NCBI GenBank assembly: GCA_035535015.1
Contig: DATLQU010000036.1
Span: forward strand, 62,001-126,000
Direction of reading: 5' to 3'
Origin: Palsa-661 sp035535015
Lineage (GTDB): Bacteria; Actinomycetota; Acidimicrobiia; Acidimicrobiales; UBA8190
DNA length: 64,000 nt
A program made the translations under genes and the position numbers. Under the pieces are notes generated by a model that saw only the letters and a list, made by a program, of their open reading frames with translations, was not told the origin of the DNA and ran no database searches. Below, piece by piece: positions 23,513-29,653 of this stretch; position 1 is the stretch's first letter; every line of letters starts with the position of its first letter.

Positions 23513-23887
23513 GTGCCGCTCTCCGAGCACGAGCAACGGGTGCTCCAGGAGTTGGAGCAGGCGTTGTACCAGGAGGACCCGGCCTTTGCCAACCGGGTCC
23601 GGCAGGAGAACGTCTACCGGTACGCCGGGCGCTACCTCAAGTGGTCGATTCTCGGTTTCGTCGTCGGCCTGGCCGTGATGCTCGCCTTCTTCACATCGTC
23701 GGTCTTCGTCGGATTCCTCGGTGTGCTCATCATGTTCGCCTCGCTGGTCAGCTTCTGGACCAACCTCCGACGGATGGGGAAGGCCGGTCTGGAGGACATC
23801 GGCCGCTCGTTGCGTTCCGACGGCATCGGCAACGCCTTAAGCGACGCTCGTACCAAAATGCGCGAGAAGTTTCGCAAAAACCCGTAG
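23513..23887 (+). CDS. DUF3040 small membrane protein
   Basis: 124 residues. The start MPLSEHEQRVLQELEQALYQ and EDPAFANRVR are the DUF3040 signature. Two membrane helices follow (about residues 43-80: SILGFVVGLAVMLAFFTSSV and FVGFLGVLIMFASLVSFW), then a basic C-terminus. The family is confined to actinobacteria, has no assigned function, and is usually found between dinB and mraZ, as here. A ribosome binding site (GAAGGGG) precedes the GTG. Confidence 0.9.
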   Translation: MPLSEHEQRVLQELEQALYQEDPAFANRVRQENVYRYAGRYLKWSILGFVVGLAVMLAFFTSSVFVGFLGVLIMFASLVSFWTNLRRMGKAGLEDIGRSLRSDGIGNALSDARTKMREKFRKNP

Positions 23888-23972
23888 AGGCCGTGACCCG
23901 GAGGTCCGGTCCTGGCCCCGACAACGGCCCGTCCCCGACTCCGTCGGATCACGGCGGCCGTCTGGTTTCGTC

Positions 23973-24197
23973 TCAATCCGGATCCGCCCTGGCGGACCTG
24001 CGAAAGGCGATGCCGGACCAGATGAGCTCGACCACACCGAAGGGCCACGCACCCGAGAGAAAACCGTAGACGCCCGAGAGCAGGCATCCGAGGGCGAAGA
24101 GCAGGACGAATCGGCGCCCACGCCGCTCGAGCGCATACATCGTCATCATGAACGAGACCGCACAGACGCCGTAGATCGTGATCCCGACGCTCGACAT
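23973..24197 (-). CDS. Small membrane protein of unknown function
   Basis: 74 residues from the ATG at 24197, on the minus strand. It contains two to three hydrophobic stretches and the segment YALERRGRRFVLLFALGCLL then YGFLSGAWPFGVVELIW. To my memory this pattern (ALERR...YGFLxGAWPFGxVE) recurs in small actinobacterial membrane proteins, which supports a real gene. The start could be ATG further in (MMTMYALERR). It stands alone between DUF3040 and the next small gene. Confidence 0.65.
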   Translation of the reverse strand: MSSVGITIYGVCAVSFMMTMYALERRGRRFVLLFALGCLLSGVYGFLSGAWPFGVVELIWSGIAFRRSARADPD

Positions 24198-24249
24198 CCT
24201 CCCAGTCAATCAGGACTCCCGACTCCCACATCCACGGTTTCGGCAGCCC

Positions 24250-24255
24250 TAGGAT
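24250..24255 (+). promoter_or_regulatory. -10 box of a leaderless promoter
   Basis: TAGGAT, 6 bases, then GTG at 24262. This decides the start among three overlapping GTG codons. Confidence 0.55.
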
Positions 24256-24261
24256 CGTGTG

Positions 24262-24474
24262 GTGGTCAGGACCCCGATCCCCGTCAGCCCCGGCCGGAAG
24301 AGGCAGATGGGGATCGGCGTCGCCATCAACGTGTGCGCGGGCGTCGGCCTGATCGGCGTCGGACTGGCGCAGGGATTCGCCCCGGCCGTTCTGCTCGGCG
24401 TCGTCGAGGGCCTGTTCGCGGCATTCGTGCTGCGGACATACATGCGGACACCGGTTCACTCCGATTCAGACTGA
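24262..24474 (+). CDS. Small two-helix membrane protein, unknown
   Basis: 70 residues. A short basic N-terminus (VRTPIPVSPGRKRQ) is followed by two hydrophobic helices (about 17-38, GIGVAINVCAGVGLIGVGLA, and about 44-62). The GTG at 24262 is chosen because it is 6 bases from TAGGAT; GTG 24259 is one codon longer. No family recognised. The intact frame, promoter geometry and membrane pattern support a real gene. Confidence 0.6.
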   Translation: MVRTPIPVSPGRKRQMGIGVAINVCAGVGLIGVGLAQGFAPAVLLGVVEGLFAAFVLRTYMRTPVHSDSD

Positions 24475-24528
24475 CTCCCATTCAGAGGGAATCCGATTCC
24501 GATCGATCAACGAAGAATCCTCTGCCGG

Positions 24529-24534
24529 TAGCCT
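24529..24534 (+). promoter_or_regulatory. -10 box of the ROK kinase promoter
   Basis: TAGCCT ends 8 bases before the GTG at 24543, giving a leaderless or nearly leaderless transcript. Confidence 0.45.
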
Positions 24535-24542
24535 GCCGGAGC

Positions 24543-25454
24543 GTGGACGTCAGCCTGGCCGTCGACATCGGCGGAAGCAAGATCGCCGCTGGTCTGGTCA
24601 CGCGTGAAGGCGTCCTGCTGATCCACGACCGCAGGGAGACGCCCCGCTCCCATGACGCCGAGGAGATCTTCGGTGTTCTCCAGACGGTGGTGGCCGACGT
24701 TCTCGGCTCCGGACTCTCCCAAGGGGCCGACGGGGCGGCGGTGCCTGTCGTCGTGGCCTGTGGCATCGGGTGCGGAGGGCCGATGGACCTGGCCGCCGGC
24801 ACGGTGTCACCTCTCAACATCCCCGGATGGCGGGACTATCCCTTACGGGCCCGTGTCGAGGCCTTCACCGGCGTTCCCACGGCGCTCGACAACGACGCCA
24901 AAGCGCTCGCCCTGGCTGAGGGTTGGGTGGGCGCGGCCAGGGGACGGCGCGACTTCCTGGCCATGGTCGTCTCGACCGGCGTCGGCGGTGGGATCGTTCT
25001 CGGAGGCCACCTCGTGGAAGGTGCCTCGGGCAACGCTGGGCACATCGGACACGTGATCGTGGAGCCCGAGGGACGGCTCTGCCCGTGCGGCGCTCGGGGG
25101 TGTCTCGAGGCCGAGGCGTCGGGCACGGCCATCGCCGCCACCACCGGACGAGCCCCGGCCGATGCGTCGCCATCGGTCGTGAACAGATGCGGACAGATGG
25201 TCGGTCGGGGGGTGGCGTCCCTTGTGAGCGCGCTCGATATCGAGCTCACCGTGGTGGCCGGGTCGGTGGCCCTCGGTTACGGCGCCCCGTTCTTCGCCGC
25301 CGCCAACCAGGAATTGCACGCCCGTGCCCGTTTGTCTTTCTCGCGGTCGGCCGAGATCGTCCCGGCCGGGCTCGCCGACCGAGGACCGCTGGTCGGTGCC
25401 GGTGCCGTGGGCTGGAACGCACGCGGCACCCACGTCCTCGGCGATGACCGGTGA
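24543..25454 (+). CDS. ROK family sugar kinase (glucokinase-like)
   Basis: 303 residues. The N-terminal phosphate loop DIGGSKIAAGLV, the catalytic DNDAKALALAEGWVGAARG segment, the STGVGGGIV loop, and the zinc site GHIGH...CPCGARGCLEAEASG (His plus three Cys) are all present, so it is a kinase and not a ROK repressor (no N-terminal HTH). Actinobacterial relatives phosphorylate glucose or N-acetylmannosamine; the substrate is not decided here. The GTG start is 8 bases from a TAGCCT box; an open frame running upstream overlaps the preceding small gene and is rejected. The stop overlaps the next GTG (GTGA). Confidence 0.9.
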   Translation: MDVSLAVDIGGSKIAAGLVTREGVLLIHDRRETPRSHDAEEIFGVLQTVVADVLGSGLSQGADGAAVPVVVACGIGCGGPMDLAAGTVSPLNIPGWRDYPLRARVEAFTGVPTALDNDAKALALAEGWVGAARGRRDFLAMVVSTGVGGGIVLGGHLVEGASGNAGHIGHVIVEPEGRLCPCGARGCLEAEASGTAIAATTGRAPADASPSVVNRCGQMVGRGVASLVSALDIELTVVAGSVALGYGAPFFAAANQELHARARLSFSRSAEIVPAGLADRGPLVGAGAVGWNARGTHVLGDDR

Positions 25455-25711
25455 AGCGATCGGCGATCACGGTGCTGGCGGCGGTGGCCACCCGGCCGTG
25501 GCTGTGGCCGGTTGCCTTGACGCAGGTCTTGCGTCTGGCCCGACCAGGTTGGTGGCACCGATGGCCGCCGGTGCCACTTCCCGACGGATCGTTGTGGCGC
25601 TTCCGGATGGAGACGGCGTACGGGGGAGCGGGAGACGGGGAGCCGAGCGTCGAAGACATCCAGTCCTTCTTGCGGTGGAGCCGCGATATGAGGCAGTGGC
25701 GACGCCGGTGA
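25451..25711 (+). CDS. Conserved actinobacterial hypothetical protein
   Basis: 86 residues, basic, Trp-rich. A short hydrophobic start (ITVLAAVATRPWLWPVALTQ) is followed by APGWWHR-like RPGWWHRWPPVPLPDGSLWR and a C-terminal AYGG...EDIQSFLRWSRDMRQW. To my recollection similar short proteins occur widely in actinobacteria without assigned function. Its GTG overlaps the ROK kinase stop (GTGA), so the two are coupled. Confidence 0.75.
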   Translation: MKRSAITVLAAVATRPWLWPVALTQVLRLARPGWWHRWPPVPLPDGSLWRFRMETAYGGAGDGEPSVEDIQSFLRWSRDMRQWRRR

Positions 25712-25800
25712 TTTCGGGGGGCGGGCGTCTCGGCCCGGCAGATGGCATCCGTCGTGCCCGGGTGTCACCTGCCGGCGGGTCGCAGAACACTTTTGAGGGG

Positions 25801-25806
25801 TAGCCT
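25801..25806 (+). promoter_or_regulatory. -10 box of a leaderless promoter for the HNH gene
   Basis: TAGCCT, 6 bases, then the ATG at 25813. There is no ribosome binding site. Confidence 0.55.
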
Positions 25807-25812
25807 CGCGGG

Positions 25813-26346
25813 ATGGCGAGTGAGCCTGGTGCCGCGGGAACGAGTCGAGCGCTGGTATTGAACGCCACCTTCGAGCCTCTCGGTGTGGTTTCCACCCGTC
25901 GGGCATTGCTCCTCGTTCTGGGCACGAAGGCGGAGCTCGTCCACGCCACCCCGAGAACCTTCCGTTCCGAGCGGATGTCCTTTCCCGAGCCCTCCGTGGT
26001 TCGCCTGGCCCGTTACGTCCGGGTACCCCACGACCGCACGGTCGCTGTGAACCGACGAACGGTCTTTGCCCGCGACGGTCACCACTGCCAGTACTGCGGC
26101 TCTCCGGCCGAGAGTATCGATCACGTCATGCCTCGGAGCCGAGGTGGCCTGCACGCCTGGGACAACGTGGTGGCCGCCTGTCGCCGGTGCAACACCCGGA
26201 AAGAGGACCACCTCCCTCACGAGGCGGGTCTTGTCTTGCGCAGCCAGCCGGCGGCACCCCGCCAACGGGTGTGGTTACTGGCCATGAGCGGGGGAGCCCG
26301 GGACGAGTGGGCCCCCTATCTGGGCGAGCAGTCCCTGACTGCGTGA
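25813..26346 (+). CDS. HNH endonuclease family protein
   Basis: 177 residues. The beta-beta-alpha HNH nuclease module is complete: Cys92-x-x-Cys95 in CQYCG, the His in SIDHVMPRSRGG, Asn118 in WDNVVAAC, and the second zinc pair Cys123/Cys126 in CRRCNTRK. An N-terminal LNATFEPLGVVSTRRALLLV segment is shared with a broad actinobacterial HNH subfamily of unknown role. It is chromosomal and has no restriction or phage neighbours. The start is fixed by the leaderless -10 spacing. It overlaps the next gene by GTGA. Confidence 0.9.
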   Translation: MASEPGAAGTSRALVLNATFEPLGVVSTRRALLLVLGTKAELVHATPRTFRSERMSFPEPSVVRLARYVRVPHDRTVAVNRRTVFARDGHHCQYCGSPAESIDHVMPRSRGGLHAWDNVVAACRRCNTRKEDHLPHEAGLVLRSQPAAPRQRVWLLAMSGGARDEWAPYLGEQSLTA

Positions 26347-27077
26347 CACCGCGCCGGTCGTCCGGCTGGTGTGTCGAGCGGCGCACGGCGTCCGCCTCCG
26401 ATCTCTTGGACCCGTGGCCACCGGCCGGAGAGGACGGGAGCCTGGCGGTACGGGCCAGCCGGATGGAGGGCCGCGGCGCCCTGGTGCTCGGCAGTACCCA
26501 GGACGAGACGTCCGTCGACGAAGCGGCGGCGGCGGCGGCGGGAATCGACCTCCTCCGACGAACGACCGGTGGCGGAGGAGTGCTCGTCTTTCCCCAGGCG
26601 CAGGTCTGGCTCGACATCTGGGTGCCACGGACCGGTCAGTTGTGGGCCGACGACATCATCGAGGCCTCTCTGTGGCTCGGCGATGTCTGGGCGGCCGCTC
26701 TGGCCGGCCTCGGTGCCGGGCCACTGGTCGTGCACCGCGGCCCGGCGACCCGGGCGGCATTGTCGGATCTCGTCTGCTTCACCGGACTCGGTCCGGGAGA
26801 GGTTCGTCTCGAGGCGGCGTCCCCCCGACGGACCAAGGTGGTCGGACTGGCACAGCGTCGAACCCGCCGGGGCGCCCGCTTCCACACCACCGCCCTCGTC
26901 GAATGGGATCCCGACCCTTTTCTTGACGTTCTCCACCTCGGCGAGTTCTCCGAGGTCCGAACACAGTTGCGCGATGCCGCGATCGGCCTCCGTGCCTTGC
27001 TTCCGTCCCGCTCGGGCGCCAGCGACGTCGAGTTGATCGACGTCGTGGAGGACGCCGTCATCTCCGCCCTGCCGTAA
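26343..27077 (+). CDS. Lipoate-protein ligase A-like protein
   Basis: 244 residues. The central RRTTGGGGVLVFPQAQVWLD matches the RRxSGGGxVxxxxG core of biotin/lipoate ligase (BPL/LplA/LipB) enzymes, and VVGLAQRRTRRGARFHT matches the later conserved KxxGxAQRR region. Relatives join lipoate or octanoate to carrier proteins, but the conserved Lys of the catalytic centre appears as K in RRTKVVGLAQ only, so activity is unproven. The GTG start overlaps the HNH stop. This is the last gene before the mraZ promoter region. Confidence 0.7.
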   Translation: MTPRRSSGWCVERRTASASDLLDPWPPAGEDGSLAVRASRMEGRGALVLGSTQDETSVDEAAAAAAGIDLLRRTTGGGGVLVFPQAQVWLDIWVPRTGQLWADDIIEASLWLGDVWAAALAGLGAGPLVVHRGPATRAALSDLVCFTGLGPGEVRLEAASPRRTKVVGLAQRRTRRGARFHTTALVEWDPDPFLDVLHLGEFSEVRTQLRDAAIGLRALLPSRSGASDVELIDVVEDAVISALP

Positions 27078-27387
27078 CCCGGAGCCTCGCCCGGTCCAGC
27101 ACCTGACTCCCAGGGACGGTCGAAGGCCAGGAACCGGCCCCCCGGGGACCGCGTCGCACGTGGACCAGGCGTCGGTCCGGCACTCGTTCAACTTTCCCCT
27201 CGGCGCTCCTTTCGGGTCGCTCCTTCCGGGGCCCCGTCGGTTGGCCCCCTCGAGGTCCGTGGGTGCCGGTCGCGGCCGCTTCTCCGAGAACCTCCTGAAC
27301 GACCGCCCGGCTCTGCCCGGGAGGCGACGGGCTCCCGACGGACCGGAAACGGCGGGGTCGAGCACGCCCATCGTGGGGGTAAGTGTG
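27078..27387. other. Non-coding region before the mraZ promoter
   Basis: About 310 bases without a supportable gene on either strand; the open frames here have atypical composition and no recognisable homology. CGGGAG (27319-27324) and CTCCCG (27332-27337) could form a 6-bp stem. No RNA gene signature (RNase P, tmRNA, tRNA) was recognised. It may hold the terminator of the preceding operon and regulatory DNA for the dcw cluster. Confidence 0.5.
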
Positions 27388-27416
27388 TTGACGGGTGGTG
27401 GTGGGTGGCGTATGGT
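27388..27416 (+). promoter_or_regulatory. mraZ (dcw cluster) promoter
   Basis: TTGACG (27388-27393), 17 bases, TATGGT (27411-27416). The start would be near 27423, leaving a leader of about 80 bases. Several TGG-containing short repeats in 27397-27445 could be MraZ binding boxes, but their spacing is not regular enough to be sure. Confidence 0.75.
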
Positions 27417-27501
27417 GGCGCGAAGTGGTTCGTAGGGGAGTGGTCGGCAGCACTGTGGGCCGCTATCGGAGGACGGGGGAGCCCCGTGGGAGTCCGCAGG
27501 A

Positions 27502-27921
27502 ATGGATCGGTTCTTCGGGAGGTACGAGCACACGCTCGACGGCAAGGGTCGAGTGATCCTGCCGGCGAAGTTCCGCGCCCCCTTTGCGGTCGGTGGGTAT
27601 CTGACCCAGCATCTCGACGGCTGCTTGGCGTTGTGGACCCCGGCGGAGTTCGAGATCCAGGGCCAGCAGATGCAGGAGAGGGCCACGCAGAGTCGCCGGG
27701 ATCGCAACCTGGCCCGGATGTGGGCGTCGGCCTCGCAGGAGGTGGACATCGACCGGCAGGGTCGGATGGCCATTCCGGCGCACCTCCGTCAGTACGCCGG
27801 ACTCCAGGGCGACGTCCTCGTTCTGGGGGCCAACGACCGGGTCGAGTTGTGGTCTCCGCCCAAGTGGGAGGAGACCGTCGGACCGGAGGCCCAACGACTC
27901 AGCGAGGGCATGGACGATTGA
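27502..27921 (+). CDS. mraZ: Transcriptional regulator MraZ
   Basis: 139 residues. Forms a ring and binds repeats upstream of its own operon to repress the dcw cluster. Two SpoVT/AbrB-like halves are visible, each with its DxKGR signature: LDGKGRVILPAKFR (about 13-26) and IDRQGRMAIPAHLR (about 83-96). It is the first gene of the division and cell-wall cluster, with its own promoter. The ATG lies in a leader about 80 bases long. Confidence 0.96.
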   Translation: MDRFFGRYEHTLDGKGRVILPAKFRAPFAVGGYLTQHLDGCLALWTPAEFEIQGQQMQERATQSRRDRNLARMWASASQEVDIDRQGRMAIPAHLRQYAGLQGDVLVLGANDRVELWSPPKWEETVGPEAQRLSEGMDD

Positions 27922-28184
27922 TCGCCCTCGTCGGTCTTCGTGGTGACGCCCCCGCATCACCCGACTCTCTGACCGATATCGCACAGGACATCGAGTTCGA
28001 CGAAAGGAGCGGCCCCCAGATCCCGTTACGACGGGACGGGAAAGGACACCCAGAGGCACACGGTGACACCAGGCCCATGCGCAGCCCCTCGACTGGTTCG
28101 GTGGAAGACTCCTCCTCCGCCCGCTTCCAACCGAGTCGCTGGAGCAACCCTCCCGACGGCATTCCGCCGGTCGAGGGGCTGCGG
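27922..28184. other. Unusually long mraZ-rsmH spacer
   Basis: 263 bases separate two genes that usually abut or overlap. The rsmH frame stays open throughout, so it might be a long N-terminal extension (in-frame ATG at 28077), but the best ribosome binding site points to 28185. No promoter or RNA structure was recognised. Confidence 0.5.
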
Positions 28185-29171
28185 ATGCGCCAGGTGTTCA
28201 ATCACGAGCCGGTCATGGTCGCCGAGGTGGTGGCGCTGTTTGCGCCCGTGCCACCCGGTGTCGTCATCGACGCCACGGTCGGAGGTGGTGGCCACGCCCG
28301 CGCCCTGCTCGAGGCCCATCCCCATCTCCGAGTTCTCGGCATCGACCGCGACCCCGACGCCGTCTCCGCCGCCGGCGAGTCGCTGGCCGAGTTCGGGGAC
28401 CGGGCCTCGGTGCGTCACGCGCCCTTCACCAGCCTGGCCGACGAGATCGAGAACGACGCCGCCATGAGTGACGGTCAGGTCACGGGCGTCCTCTTTGACC
28501 TCGGCGTCAGTTCGCCGCAACTCGACCGGGCCGAGCGGGGTTTCTCGTACCGCAACGAGGGACCCCTCGACATGCGCATGGACCCCACAGAGGGTCCTTC
28601 AGCCGCGGATGTGGTGAACACGTGGTCCGTCGATGCGCTGAGCCGGCTCTTTGCCGAGAACGGCGAGGGTCGCTTCGCCCGGCGGATCGCCCGGGCTGTG
28701 GTCGCCGGCCGACCGTTCGTGACGACGGCACAGTTCGCTGAGGTTGTCCGCAGTGCGATTCCCGCGGCCACGCGACGACAGGGCGGTCATCCGGCGAAGC
28801 GCGTGTTTCAGGCCGTGCGGATTGCCGTCAACGACGAACTCGATCTCCTGTCCGAAGCCGTGCCGACCGCCATCGACGTCCTCGCACCTCGGGGCCGCTG
28901 CGTCGCCATCTCGTACCATTCCGGGGAAGACCGCATCGTCAAGGCCGCCTTCAACCGCGCTGACACGGGCGGCTGTGTCTGCCCGCCCGGCCTGCCCTGC
29001 GCGTGTGGGGCGGTACCCATCGGCCGCCTGCTCTTCCGCGGGGCCCGGAAGGCCACGCCGCAGGAGAGGGCGAACAACCGACGGGCCGAGAGCGCCCGTC
29101 TCCGGGCGATCGAACGCCTCGGGCCCGTCTCGGTGTCAAATGGCGACCCGGTCGACGGTGGGCAGAACTGA
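28185..29171 (+). CDS. rsmH: 16S rRNA m4C1402 methyltransferase
   Basis: 328 residues. SAM-dependent methylation of C1402 in 16S rRNA. The N-terminal FNHEPVMVAEVV, SAM motif DATVGGGGHARALL, FDLGVSSPQLDRAERGFSYR and the C-terminal RGRCVAISYHSGEDRIVK are family signatures. The ATG at 28185 has GAGGGG 6 bases upstream and gives the usual N-terminus. The upstream frame is open for about 260 bases, so a longer product cannot be excluded. The TGA overlaps the ftsL ATG by one base. Confidence 0.95.
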   Translation: MRQVFNHEPVMVAEVVALFAPVPPGVVIDATVGGGGHARALLEAHPHLRVLGIDRDPDAVSAAGESLAEFGDRASVRHAPFTSLADEIENDAAMSDGQVTGVLFDLGVSSPQLDRAERGFSYRNEGPLDMRMDPTEGPSAADVVNTWSVDALSRLFAENGEGRFARRIARAVVAGRPFVTTAQFAEVVRSAIPAATRRQGGHPAKRVFQAVRIAVNDELDLLSEAVPTAIDVLAPRGRCVAISYHSGEDRIVKAAFNRADTGGCVCPPGLPCACGAVPIGRLLFRGARKATPQERANNRRAESARLRAIERLGPVSVSNGDPVDGGQN

Positions 29172-29653
29172 TGGCCAACGCACCCGCCGCCCCGCGGTCC
29201 CCGGCACCGGTTCCGGGCCCTATCGGCGATCGCCGCCCCCGGTTGGAAGTTGTCGGGCCCCCGATCCGTCGACGGACCCGTGCATCGTTCCGGCCCACGC
29301 TGGTACTGGCTGCCGTTCTGGTCGTCGGCAGCCTTCTTTTTGTGGCCCTGGCCGAGGCGTATGTGACGCAGCAGCAGGTGCGGCTCACTCAAATCCAAGC
29401 GCGGCTTGTCGTCCAGGCGGGGGAGCACCGTAACCTCGAGCTCCGCGTGGCCGAACTGTCGAACCCGTCCCACGTCGTGAGCGCCGCCCAACGACAGGGC
29501 TTGACCGTTCCGAGTCAGGTCACAGACCTCCCGCAGGTGACGGTGCCCTCTCCGGTTCCCCCCAAGGGCGGCCGATCCTCAACCCGGGCTAGGGCCACCG
29601 CCCCGGCGCGCCACGGCACCCGTGCCCGAGCGTCCGGAGCCGGTGGTAAGTGA
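29171..29653 (+). CDS. ftsL: Cell division protein FtsL
   Basis: 160 residues. A bitopic membrane protein of the FtsQLB complex. A Pro/Arg-rich cytoplasmic part (about 1-42), one membrane helix (about 43-65, TLVLAAVLVVGSLLFVALAE) and a short extracellular coiled coil (VTQQQVRLTQIQARL..., about 66-100) match FtsL in form, and position between rsmH and ftsI is diagnostic. The C-terminal 45 residues are Pro/Arg/Ala-rich and poorly conserved. The start overlaps rsmH; the stop overlaps ftsI by GTGA. Confidence 0.85.
   Translation: MANAPAAPRSPAPVPGPIGDRRPRLEVVGPPIRRRTRASFRPTLVLAAVLVVGSLLFVALAEAYVTQQQVRLTQIQARLVVQAGEHRNLELRVAELSNPSHVVSAAQRQGLTVPSQVTDLPQVTVPSPVPPKGGRSSTRARATAPARHGTRARASGAGGK

Noticed and set aside
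27058..27453. Minus-strand open frame across the mraZ upstream region
   Set aside because: Overlaps the end of the ligase-like gene and the mraZ promoter; low-complexity Pro/Arg composition, no ribosome binding site.
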